A DNA stretch of 17,270 nt from an uncultured Muribaculaceae bacterium (GTDB lineage Bacteria; Bacteroidota; Bacteroidia; Bacteroidales; Muribaculaceae), in contig CAJTZQ010000074.1 of the NCBI GenBank assembly GCA_910583795.1, positions 1 to 17,270 of the forward strand, read 5' to 3'. Positions within the stretch are counted from its first letter, which is position 1, and every line of letters begins with the position of its first letter. A program made the translations under genes and the position numbers. Positions 1 to 7,506 of this stretch are shown in pieces. The notes below the pieces were generated by a model. The model was not told the DNA's origin. It ran no database searches and saw nothing but the letters and a program-made list of their open reading frames with translations.

Positions 1-905
1 ACATGGAGCAGCTGCAGGCTATCATCAAAGCTGCAGCTGACACCAAATCACCCGTTATTCTTCAGGTATCAAAGGGCGCCCGCAATTATGCCAACCCTAT
101 CCTTCTCCGCTACATGGCGCAGGGTGCTGTAGAGTATGCTAAATCTCTTGGTTGGGAAAAGCCCCAGATCGTTCTTCACCTCGACCACGGTGATTCTTTC
201 GAACTTTGCAAAGATTGCATCGACAACGGTTTCTCTTCCGTTATGATCGACGGCAGCCACCTTCCTTACGAGGAGAACGTAGCTCTTACAAAGAAGGTGG
301 TTGATTATGCTCATCAGTATGACGTGACTGTTGAGGGCGAACTCGGTGTTCTCGCAGGTGTTGAAGACGAAGTTAGTGCTGACCACCACACCTACACTGA
401 TCCTGAGGAAGTGATCGACTTCGTTACCCGCACAGGTTGCGATAGCCTTGCTATTTCTATCGGCACTTCTCACGGTGCTTACAAGTTCACTCCCGAACAG
501 TGCACACGCGACCCGAAGACCGGACTTCTCGTTCCCCCTCCATTGGCATTCGACGTGCTTGAGAAAGTTGAGGAGAAACTTCCCGACTTCCCCATCGTGC
601 TCCACGGTTCTTCTTCAGTTCCTCAGGAGTATGTCAAGATCATCAACGAGAACGGCGGCAAATTGCCAGACGCTATCGGTATTCCAGAAGAGCAGCTCCG
701 CAAGGCAGCCAAGATGGACGTTTGCAAGATCAACATCGACTCTGACAGCCGTCTTGCAATGACTGCAGCAGTCCGCAAGGTATTTGCTGAGAAACCCGCA
801 GAGTTCGACCCCCGCAAATATCTCGGCCCGGCTCGCGACGAGATGGAGAAACTCTACAAGCACAAAATCATCAACGTGCTTGGTTCTGACGGCAAGGCTG
901 AATAA
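1..905 (+). CDS. fba: Class II fructose-bisphosphate aldolase, 5'-truncated by window edge
   Basis: Zinc-dependent cytosolic enzyme of glycolysis and gluconeogenesis that reversibly splits fructose 1,6-bisphosphate into DHAP and glyceraldehyde 3-phosphate. Three family motifs carrying metal and substrate ligands are visible: LHLDHGD (His59/His62 counted from the first visible Met), the VEGELG glutamate segment, and the later histidines in IGTSHGAYKF and VLHGSSSVP. SVMIDGSH and INIDSDSR complete the barrel signature. The ATG at 3 is an internal Met: the two bases before it keep the frame open, and Bacteroidetes homologues carry roughly 30-35 more N-terminal residues ending in Asn-Asn before MEQL. 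The true start therefore lies outside the window. Codon use is GC-richer than the next genes, as expected for a conserved housekeeping gene at the edge of a variable locus. It converges on the GT4 gene at 1001. Confidence 0.95.
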   Translation, partial: MEQLQAIIKAAADTKSPVILQVSKGARNYANPILLRYMAQGAVEYAKSLGWEKPQIVLHLDHGDSFELCKDCIDNGFSSVMIDGSHLPYEENVALTKKVVDYAHQYDVTVEGELGVLAGVEDEVSADHHTYTDPEEVIDFVTRTGCDSLAISIGTSHGAYKFTPEQCTRDPKTGLLVPPPLAFDVLEKVEEKLPDFPIVLHGSSSVPQEYVKIINENGGKLPDAIGIPEEQLRKAAKMDVCKINIDSDSRLAMTAAVRKVFAEKPAEFDPRKYLGPARDEMEKLYKHKIINVLGSDGKAE

Positions 906-926
906 AATAGCTTGAACCAACAAATG

Positions 927-964
927 AAAGAGGGATTTAGAAAATTCTATTTCCCTCTTTTTTT
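927..964 (+). terminator. Rho-independent terminator after fba
   Basis: A perfect 9-bp stem is formed by AAAGAGGGA (927-935) and TCCCTCTTT (952-960), with an AT-rich loop and a run of seven T at 958-964. It starts 22 bases after the aldolase stop and faces the convergent glycosyltransferase gene. The T-run marks it as a plus-strand terminator. The A-run at the left side of the stem could allow some function on the minus strand as well. Confidence 0.85.
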
Positions 965-1000
965 AACACCAATTTATCACTATTCAAACTTTTATGACAT

Positions 1001-2125
1001 TTAAACGTCATTAAGATTATTATATATTTCTAAATGTCTTTCCGCAACCTTATTGACATCATACTCTTTTTCAGCTATCTTTCTAGATGCCATTCCCATT
1101 TTCTTGACCAAATCTAAATCTAAAAAAAGGCGTTTCAATGCGTCAGCAATTGCTTCAGGACAATGTGTAGGAACTATATAACCATTAATTCCTTCCTTTA
1201 CTGTGTCCCTGCATCCCACGGAATCGGTTGTCACAATTGGTCTACCAGCGGCAGATGCCTCCAACAAAGTTTTCGGAACGCCCTCCCTATAATAACTTGG
1301 ATAACATACAATTGTAGACTTTGTCAATAAAGATGCAATATCATTACGATGTCCAAGCCATTTTATGTACTTATTATCAACTATCGCATTTATTTCATTT
1401 TCTTTCAATGCTGATGGATTATTTGATAAACCTCCACATAACCAAAATTCCACTTTCCCTTCAAAATCCTTTCTCAACAATTCAGCAGCAGTCACAAGGT
1501 CAAGGATTCCTTTTTCCTTCAACATTCTTGCCATGAATATCACGATAATCGGGTAAGTATCCGGAATGGGCGAGATACAAAATTCATTAAGGTCAACACC
1601 TGATCCTTTTATAAAATGTGTATTCTTTTTATAAATCCCATCTCTACCGAAAAAAAGTTTTTCATCATCATGATTCTGAAAAATAATTGCGACATTCTTT
1701 CTATTCATCGCAAACTTAAGGAATCTTATTATTAATTGGGAAATGATTTTGTTTTTATTTTCTCCAAACAAAGTGCCAAGTCCGCTAACTGCATAAACCA
1801 CTCCCCTTGTTTTTCTTATTCTTGAAGCGACTCCTCCCCATAGCATATTTTTAAGTCCCACATGATGAATTATTGCGTCTGGGAATTTGCCGTATAAATT
1901 ATAAAGGAACTTAAATGTCTTTATTTCATCCAAAAGATTCAGTCCAGTGGGATTAATGGGAAGTTCTATAAATTTGAACCCCATATCTTCAATCTGTTTC
2001 TTGCATCCAGTATTTTTAGCCACCAATGTGACATCCCAACCGTATTTTGCTGCGACAACTGCAATACGTGTTCTATGTGACAAGAAAAATCTATCTTCAT
2101 TTATCACAAGCAAAAGTTTTTTCAT
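1001..2125 (-). CDS. GT4 family glycosyltransferase, CapM-like
   Basis: Retaining GT-B glycosyltransferase that probably adds one sugar to the undecaprenyl-linked repeat unit at the inner face of the cytoplasmic membrane. The N-terminal domain starts MKKLLLVINEDRFFLSHR; the middle carries VYAVSGLGTLFG and HFIKGSGVDLNEF, both typical of CapM-like GT4 proteins. The C-terminal donor domain has YREGVPKTLLEAS, the E-x7-E motif, followed by GRPIVTTDSVGCRDTV. I chose ATG at 2125 (374 residues); a TTG two codons upstream would also be in frame. No Shine-Dalgarno is evident. It is transcribed away from the flippase gene and ends 95 bp from fba. Its base composition is AT-rich like the flippase block. 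Donor and acceptor sugars cannot be read from sequence. Confidence 0.88.
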   Translation of the reverse strand: MKKLLLVINEDRFFLSHRTRIAVVAAKYGWDVTLVAKNTGCKKQIEDMGFKFIELPINPTGLNLLDEIKTFKFLYNLYGKFPDAIIHHVGLKNMLWGGVASRIRKTRGVVYAVSGLGTLFGENKNKIISQLIIRFLKFAMNRKNVAIIFQNHDDEKLFFGRDGIYKKNTHFIKGSGVDLNEFCISPIPDTYPIIVIFMARMLKEKGILDLVTAAELLRKDFEGKVEFWLCGGLSNNPSALKENEINAIVDNKYIKWLGHRNDIASLLTKSTIVCYPSYYREGVPKTLLEASAAGRPIVTTDSVGCRDTVKEGINGYIVPTHCPEAIADALKRLFLDLDLVKKMGMASRKIAEKEYDVNKVAERHLEIYNNLNDV

Positions 2126-2297
2126 ACACAATACAAAGAAACATGTTTATTGTTGACGATATCCACCTCATTTAATACGTCAAATGATAAATATTATTGC
2201 ACAAATTGAATTTTGTTTGTATACGACAGGCAGTTGGATTTATCACATAAAATAATCAATATTTCACTACGTTAAAAAAGCATAAATACTCTTCAGC
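2126..2297. promoter_or_regulatory. Divergent spacer between CapM-like GT4 and wzx
   Basis: These 172 bp separate genes read in opposite directions, so promoters for both should be here. The DNA is AT-rich and contains a near-palindrome CAAATTGAATTTTG around 2202-2215 and a TTTG at 2214-2219 on the plus strand. On the minus strand TATCATTTG (complement of 2182-2190) resembles a -7 element with one extra base. I see no invertible-promoter repeats and no antiterminator gene. The regulatory role is inferred from orientation. Confidence 0.35.
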
Positions 2298-3518
2298 ATG
2301 CGTTTTCGGACAGCCATACTTTGGAATGGGATCTCTCAATTCGGACAATCGGGAATTACTTTGCTTTCGACAATAATTCTGGCTCGGATGCTTACACCCG
2401 ATGATTTCGGATTGATCGGATTAGTAACAATTTTTATTGCATTCTCTCAAATGATGATTGATTCTGAAATGGGAGGTGCTCTATTAAGGAAAAAATACGT
2501 AACTAAAACAGACTATTCAACCCTGTTTTATTATAATTTATCAGTCAGCATATTTATCTATGGCATCATATATTTAGTCGCCCCATCAATAGCAGATTTT
2601 TATCATAAGCCACACCTGACAGGAATTGTTAGAATAATATCTATATGTATTATAATTCACGCATTTCGGATAGTGCAAAGAATAATTATTTTTCGCGAAC
2701 TTAAATTTAGGATATATGCCATAATTAATGTAATCAGCGGATTAATCTCACTCATAGTTGCAATATGGCTGGCACATTCAGGATATGGCTATTGGTCACT
2801 TGTATGGCAACAATTGGTATTGGCAATGTGCCATGTAGTATTCATGGAGATATACAACAAGTTCATCCCATCTTTGACATTCTCTAAAGAATCGTTTAAA
2901 TATCAATTCTCATTCGGAATTTCCCTTTTCGGATCCGATTCAATAAGAACCATTGCAAACAACATATCCACCAATATAATTGCCAGAGTATCAACGTTAC
3001 AATTTACGGGATACTATTCCCAAATGTCGAGGATTACAAATTTCTGTCAAAGCACATGTGGCTCACTTATGGATCAAAGTATTTATCCAATACTTGCAAA
3101 ATATGAATCAATTATAAAATTAAAAGATTCTTACTACAAAATGTTGAGGCTTCTATTCTTCATAATGTCAATTATTACGACAATTTTTATTATTTTTGCA
3201 AATAGTATCATAGAAATCGTTCTTGGTAAAGAATGGATTGAAGCAAGTTGGATATTTCAAATCTTATCGTTAACTATTTTGCCGACATGCATACAAATAT
3301 TATGCAGAAATATACTGAAGACATTAGGATCTACCAAAACAATTTTCTATCAAGAAACAATAAAATCAATAATCCTCATCCTTTTTCTTCTATTTTCTGC
3401 GTTTATTGGCAAAGTTTATGTAATCTGGTCAATTGTGATTTCTCAATCAATTAGTTGCATACTGTGGTTAATCTCAACACAACAAAAACTCAAAAACGAT
3501 AAAATAATATTATTATAA
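2298..3518 (+). CDS. wzx: Wzx-type polysaccharide repeat-unit flippase (PST family)
   Basis: Integral membrane protein expected to flip the lipid-linked repeat unit across the cytoplasmic membrane. The N-terminus (ILWNGISQFGQSGITLLST, then IILARMLTPDDFGLIGL) is the hallmark of WzxC/Polysacc_synt-type exporters, and hydrophobic segments continue throughout. At 406 residues it is shorter than the usual 470-490 of WzxC-like proteins; the end (WLISTQQKLKNDKIILL) stops soon after a hydrophobic segment, so one or two terminal helices seem absent. ATG at 2298 is the natural start because it leads straight into the first family helix. The stop is followed after 2 bases by the polymerase ATG, which implies one transcript. 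Coding DNA is very AT-rich (about 30 percent GC in a sampled 60-base line), typical of transferred serotype genes. Confidence 0.88.
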   Translation: MRFRTAILWNGISQFGQSGITLLSTIILARMLTPDDFGLIGLVTIFIAFSQMMIDSEMGGALLRKKYVTKTDYSTLFYYNLSVSIFIYGIIYLVAPSIADFYHKPHLTGIVRIISICIIIHAFRIVQRIIIFRELKFRIYAIINVISGLISLIVAIWLAHSGYGYWSLVWQQLVLAMCHVVFMEIYNKFIPSLTFSKESFKYQFSFGISLFGSDSIRTIANNISTNIIARVSTLQFTGYYSQMSRITNFCQSTCGSLMDQSIYPILAKYESIIKLKDSYYKMLRLLFFIMSIITTIFIIFANSIIEIVLGKEWIEASWIFQILSLTILPTCIQILCRNILKTLGSTKTIFYQETIKSIILILFLLFSAFIGKVYVIWSIVISQSISCILWLISTQQKLKNDKIILL

Positions 3519-3520
3519 AG

Positions 3521-4615
3521 ATGGAGTATCTCATACCTATCATATTTGCAACGCTTGGCATTTATTATAACAATAAGTTTACTGAAACCAAACGACTTAT
3601 TTTTATAGGCATCATCTTAATATATGTTGTGGCGCTATTAGGGCTCCGTTATAGAGTCGGAATGGACACTATAGGTTATATGAAATCCTTTGAAAAAGCA
3701 AGAGATTTAGAGCATTTTTGGACAAAACGAATCTTTTTTGATCGACATGAACCAGGATATTTATTCGTTTGTGCAATATGCAAATCTATAAGCAAAGAAT
3801 TCTGGGTATTACAAACCGTAATATCAGCTATTACTAACACATGTGTTTTTATATTTCTGAATAGATATTGCAAGAATGTATTCATAGGATTAGTGTTCTT
3901 TTTTATTTTACAATGGCTTTATTTCTCAACCGAAATAATGAGAGAAGGGGTGGCGATAGGTGTATTTTTACTTAATTATAGAAATCTTGAAAATAAAAAA
4001 TGGATTAGATATTATCTTTTGTCATTAATTTCTATTTCGTTCCATTACTCAGCCGTCATAATATGGTTTATACCTTTGGCAAAATATCTAAAACTGAATT
4101 TGCCCTATATTATAATCTGTGTATGTACATTTGCAATAACCCCAATTTTAATAAGGATGAGTGACTATATACCTATCGATTCCATATCTCATAGAATAAT
4201 AAAATATTTGGGAGACGATTTTAACTTTAACCTTAATTGGAAAATCGGAGAATTCATAAAAGCAGCTTTCCCCACAATTTTTGTCATGCTATTCAGCAAT
4301 TTACTTAAAATCAAACCAACTTTTAATAAGCTTTTGTTAATACAATTGTTATTATGTATCGGTACATTTTCTATTCCAATTATATTTTCAAGATTTTCAA
4401 ACTATACGAGTATTTTTGTTACTGTAGCTATTGCAAACTTTCTGACAGCCAACCATATTAAGTCTTGGATTAAAATACTTTTCATATCTCTGATATTGAC
4501 CACACAGTCTTATTACTATTATAAAATGTACGCTACATGGATGCCTTATGTTTCAATTATAAATCCGAAATATGTACATGAACGCGAACAACTATGGATC
4601 AAAATGTTCAGATAA
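3521..4615 (+). CDS. wzy: EpsG/Wzy-like polysaccharide polymerase
   Basis: Multi-pass inner-membrane protein, 364 residues, that probably polymerises the flipped repeat units in the periplasm. The decisive element is the EpsG-family stretch LLGLRYRVGMDTIGYMKSF just after the first two membrane segments. Later come aromatic-rich hydrophobic helices (WLYFSTEIMREGVAIGVFLL; SISFHYSAVIIWFIPLA), also typical: the R-E-G and F-H-Y-S elements recur in EpsG proteins. Polymerases diverge quickly, so membership rests on topology, these motifs and position between flippase and glycosyltransferase. It starts 2 bases after wzx stops. The coding region is AT-rich. An O-antigen ligase is less likely, because this locus has no other polymerase candidate. 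Confidence 0.82.
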   Translation: MEYLIPIIFATLGIYYNNKFTETKRLIFIGIILIYVVALLGLRYRVGMDTIGYMKSFEKARDLEHFWTKRIFFDRHEPGYLFVCAICKSISKEFWVLQTVISAITNTCVFIFLNRYCKNVFIGLVFFFILQWLYFSTEIMREGVAIGVFLLNYRNLENKKWIRYYLLSLISISFHYSAVIIWFIPLAKYLKLNLPYIIICVCTFAITPILIRMSDYIPIDSISHRIIKYLGDDFNFNLNWKIGEFIKAAFPTIFVMLFSNLLKIKPTFNKLLLIQLLLCIGTFSIPIIFSRFSNYTSIFVTVAIANFLTANHIKSWIKILFISLILTTQSYYYYKMYATWMPYVSIINPKYVHEREQLWIKMFR

Positions 4616-4626
4616 ATAAATATTCT

Positions 4627-5547
4627 ATGAAAGAAGTAGTCATCCTTATGTCAACTTATAACGGAGAGAGATATTTAAAAGAACAGCTTGATAGCATCCT
4701 TAATCAACAGGGTGTAAAAATCAAATTATTAATACGTGACGATGGTTCAACAGACCGTACCTTGAAGATCTTGGAAGATTATAAATCATGCCATCAAAAT
4801 ATTTTTGAGATAATCAACGGAGAAAATATTGGGTGGAAGAAATCCTTTATGTTCCTTATTGATTATGCAGCAGATAATTATTCCTGCCACAGCTATTTTG
4901 CACTATCTGACCAAGACGACATATGGCTTCCGGACAAACTGATCATAGCGGTAGATGCAATCAAACAATCTTACCCTACCCCCTTGATGTATTGTTCAAA
5001 TCTTTATTACTATAAAAATAATAAAACACATGGGTTGGTAAAAGACTTCAAGCTGATGCCCTCACCCAAAAATTGTCTTGTTAGAAATATTGCCGCCGGT
5101 TGCACAATCGTTTTTAATCAAGAACTTTTAAAAGCATTGGCGCATAAAAAAGCGAAAATTGAAATAGCACATGATTATTGGATATATATGGTAGCTAATT
5201 TCTGTGGAAAAGTCATAATCGATAAATCGGCACACATATTATATCGTCAACACGACAATAATCAAATAGGTTCAAAACATGGATTTAAGGAAATTTGGGC
5301 AAGACGATTAAAAACCTTACGCGACATAAGAAGAACCATAAGACCACGAGAAATAGCAGCTAAGGAATTGCTTCGTATTTATGGATCAAGCATACAGCCT
5401 GATTCAATTAAATCAATTGAAAAGGTTGTAAATTATCGTAATTCATTCTTGAGAAGGCTTTGCATTATTTTTGACAACGGTTATAGTATGGGGAAATGGA
5501 GTAACAATTTTTGGCTAAAGATGCACATGATTTTCGGGACCCTGTAA
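4627..5547 (+). CDS. GT2 family glycosyltransferase (RfbN/rhamnosyltransferase-like)
   Basis: Inverting GT-A glycosyltransferase, cytosolic or membrane-associated, that probably extends the lipid-linked repeat unit. The nucleotide-binding fold is clear: VVILMSTYNGERYLKEQLDS near the start, LIRDDGSTDRTL, then FALSDQDDIWLPDKL, in which the DQDD residues supply the metal-binding acidic site. This is the GT2 subgroup often annotated as RfbN- or rhamnosyltransferase-like, but that label does not prove the donor. I prefer ATG at 4627 (306 residues) because the first beta strand begins immediately. An upstream in-frame ATG at 4594 overlaps the polymerase by 22 bases and adds 11 residues of non-family sequence. 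It is the last gene of the plus-strand trio and meets the minus-strand GT4 gene tail to tail with only 20 bp between stops and no visible terminator. Confidence 0.88.
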   Translation: MKEVVILMSTYNGERYLKEQLDSILNQQGVKIKLLIRDDGSTDRTLKILEDYKSCHQNIFEIINGENIGWKKSFMFLIDYAADNYSCHSYFALSDQDDIWLPDKLIIAVDAIKQSYPTPLMYCSNLYYYKNNKTHGLVKDFKLMPSPKNCLVRNIAAGCTIVFNQELLKALAHKKAKIEIAHDYWIYMVANFCGKVIIDKSAHILYRQHDNNQIGSKHGFKEIWARRLKTLRDIRRTIRPREIAAKELLRIYGSSIQPDSIKSIEKVVNYRNSFLRRLCIIFDNGYSMGKWSNNFWLKMHMIFGTL

Positions 5548-5567
5548 AGATATTAGACAAATCCAAG

Positions 5568-6731
5568 TCAATCCTGAAAATCTTTAAGAATTGAATGAAA
5601 AAAAACTGTTCTTTTATAATCAAGATCTTCACGGTTATATTTCATGGATTCTTCAAAATTTCTACGGGATTGCGTTATCTGTTCGCTTTTGTCTCTCAAT
5701 GCAATAATTTTATCTAAAATTTCATCTGACGATTTTTTCTTAACCAAATAGTTATCATCAAGCAACTCAGGAATGGCCCCAACCCTGGTTCCTATACAAG
5801 GCAAAGCTCTGCTCATTCCTTCAACAAGGCTCCTGGGAAGCCCTTCAGTCAAAGATGGCTGAATGTATATGTCAACTTCATCTAAAAGTTGAATGACTTT
5901 TTCATGAGTGACAGTGCCAATAAATCTGACCTGATCTTGAACGCCTAAATCTATTGATAATCTGCGCAATCGCATATTATCGTCTCCTCCAATTATATAG
6001 TATTCGTAATCTTTATACCCCCTATCTTTTAGTTTTTTCATCGCTTCCAACACATACCTCTGCCCCTTATAAATCACATTCGTTGCTCCCGTAGTTGCAA
6101 TTTTTATTGGTTCTCTAACTATGTGCTGATTAATTTTATCAACCCTTTTGGCCAACACCTCTTCATCATTATTTTTCAATACCACGTCCGATAATCCTAA
6201 TGACTTTTGAGTTTTAGCAGGATATCTTTTTTGTAAAAAATAATTAGTTACATATAATGCATAATCAGCATTTCTCAAAACTACCTTGTTAATCAGAAAT
6301 CTATAAGATGCGGCTATTTTCCGTTTCCAATCCTGATTCCATAATCCGTCCCACGTGCATCCAACCATGAAAGCCAAGAATTTTTTCCTCTCCTTATGTG
6401 TTAGAAAAGAGGATATTTCTGCATTTAGTGAAGGTATATACCCTATTACAAGATCAACTTCCGATATCTTCTTCTTAATACGTTTTATTGTAGCCAATGA
6501 CGGACATATTTGAGATTTCTTTATAAAAGTTATATTGGTTATAGAAACATAAGCACTAATATCATCATTAAAAATCTGATGTCTTATATTATTTTCTTCA
6601 GCATTTCTTATACATAAATGCAGTTCTCCAAGTATTGATATTCGTTTAAGTGTTTCCGTAAAATTTTGTGAACCGAAAATTTTATTTCCTCTAACGGCGA
6701 CACACTGATCAGTCACAATCAAAACTTTCAT
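5568..6731 (-). CDS. GT4 family glycosyltransferase
   Basis: GT-B fold retaining glycosyltransferase of 387 residues, likely adding a sugar to the polysaccharide repeat unit. The N-terminal domain begins MKVLIVTDQCVAVRGNKIFG. The C-terminal nucleotide-sugar domain contains IKIATTGATNVIYKGQRYVL, YEYYIIGGDD, VRFIGTVTHEKVIQLLDEVD and the E-x7-E motif within LTEGLPRSLVEGMSRALPCI. It lies 39 bp behind the PHP phosphatase gene on the same strand, so it is probably the distal gene of the export operon, yet it is AT-rich like the variable block. This suggests it belongs functionally to the serotype-specific set. Its stop lies 20 bp from the GT2 stop in convergent orientation. The transferred sugar is unknown. 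Confidence 0.87.
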   Translation of the reverse strand: MKVLIVTDQCVAVRGNKIFGSQNFTETLKRISILGELHLCIRNAEENNIRHQIFNDDISAYVSITNITFIKKSQICPSLATIKRIKKKISEVDLVIGYIPSLNAEISSFLTHKERKKFLAFMVGCTWDGLWNQDWKRKIAASYRFLINKVVLRNADYALYVTNYFLQKRYPAKTQKSLGLSDVVLKNNDEEVLAKRVDKINQHIVREPIKIATTGATNVIYKGQRYVLEAMKKLKDRGYKDYEYYIIGGDDNMRLRRLSIDLGVQDQVRFIGTVTHEKVIQLLDEVDIYIQPSLTEGLPRSLVEGMSRALPCIGTRVGAIPELLDDNYLVKKKSSDEILDKIIALRDKSEQITQSRRNFEESMKYNREDLDYKRTVFFHSILKDFQD

Positions 6732-6770
6732 ATCGCTAATTCTTAAAGGCGTAGACCTGAATAATCATTA

Positions 6771-7484
6771 TTATTTTAAGGTTATTTGCTGCATCCGTGT
6801 TATTAACCCATTATTTTTGGGTTTCAGAGTTATGTTTGCGGTGATGTGGTCCAGGCGATGGACGTCGCTGCCGGTCATGTCGATCATTCCTTTTGAGAGA
6901 AGCCACTCCGCTTTCTTGTGTGCCGTCTCTCCATATCCACCAACCAAGGATACAAAATTCATTTGGAATAGAACTCCTTTTTCTTTCAATCTCAGATATT
7001 CTCTTTCATCCATATATCTGTATCTTTCCGGATGCGCCAAAACCGGGAAATATCCGATTTCCTTCACTCTGTCAAGCATCTCATCCATACCCATCGGTGG
7101 AGTATAGTATGATGTCTCGACAAGCAAATGATTACCATCTTCTCCGATGGGCAAAAAATCATTGGAAACAAGACGTTCTTCAAAAAGACTGTCAAGCATA
7201 TTCTCAGATGCAAGCCTGATATCCAACGAGCCTGTCCAATTATTTTTGAGTTCCTCGAAGCGTTGACGTAAACCATTTGTAGTGTTCGGATAATCTTCCA
7301 TGATATGGGGGGTCAACCATACTCTTTCAAAGCCAAGAGTTTCATAAGCCTTCAAGACCTCAATGGACTCTTCCATTGTTTTGACACCATCGTCAACCCC
7401 CGGTAAAATATGGGAATGCCAGTCGGTATATCCATTGAATATACCTGACTCTTTAAGGGATTTCGTTGACTTGAACAACCACAT
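6771..7484 (-). CDS. PHP-family tyrosine-protein phosphatase, CpsB/YwqE-like
   Basis: Metal-dependent phosphatase of the polymerase-and-histidinol-phosphatase fold, expected to dephosphorylate the C-terminal tyrosines of the adjacent Wzc-like kinase. Ligand motifs run in the expected order over 237 residues: DWHSH (21-25), PGVDDG (28-33), TPH (58-60), SEN around Glu94, a VETSY segment near 122, HPERY (151-155) and GSDVHR (205-210). This set matches CpsB/CapC-type enzymes rather than the low-molecular-weight Wzb phosphatases. An AGGAAG-like ribosome-binding site lies just upstream (complement of 7490-7495). It starts 22 bp after the kinase stop, so the kinase-phosphatase pair is co-transcribed. 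The protein is cytosolic, with no signal peptide. The presence of all visible metal ligands argues for an active enzyme. Confidence 0.92.
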   Translation of the reverse strand: MWLFKSTKSLKESGIFNGYTDWHSHILPGVDDGVKTMEESIEVLKAYETLGFERVWLTPHIMEDYPNTTNGLRQRFEELKNNWTGSLDIRLASENMLDSLFEERLVSNDFLPIGEDGNHLLVETSYYTPPMGMDEMLDRVKEIGYFPVLAHPERYRYMDEREYLRLKEKGVLFQMNFVSLVGGYGETAHKKAEWLLSKGMIDMTGSDVHRLDHITANITLKPKNNGLITRMQQITLK

Positions 7485-7506
7485 AATTACTTCCTTTTAT
7501 TTTCCA

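Noticed and set aside
69..605. A 178-codon minus-strand open frame inside fba
   Set aside because: The plus strand encodes a fully conserved aldolase over the same bases; the antisense frame shows no family features.
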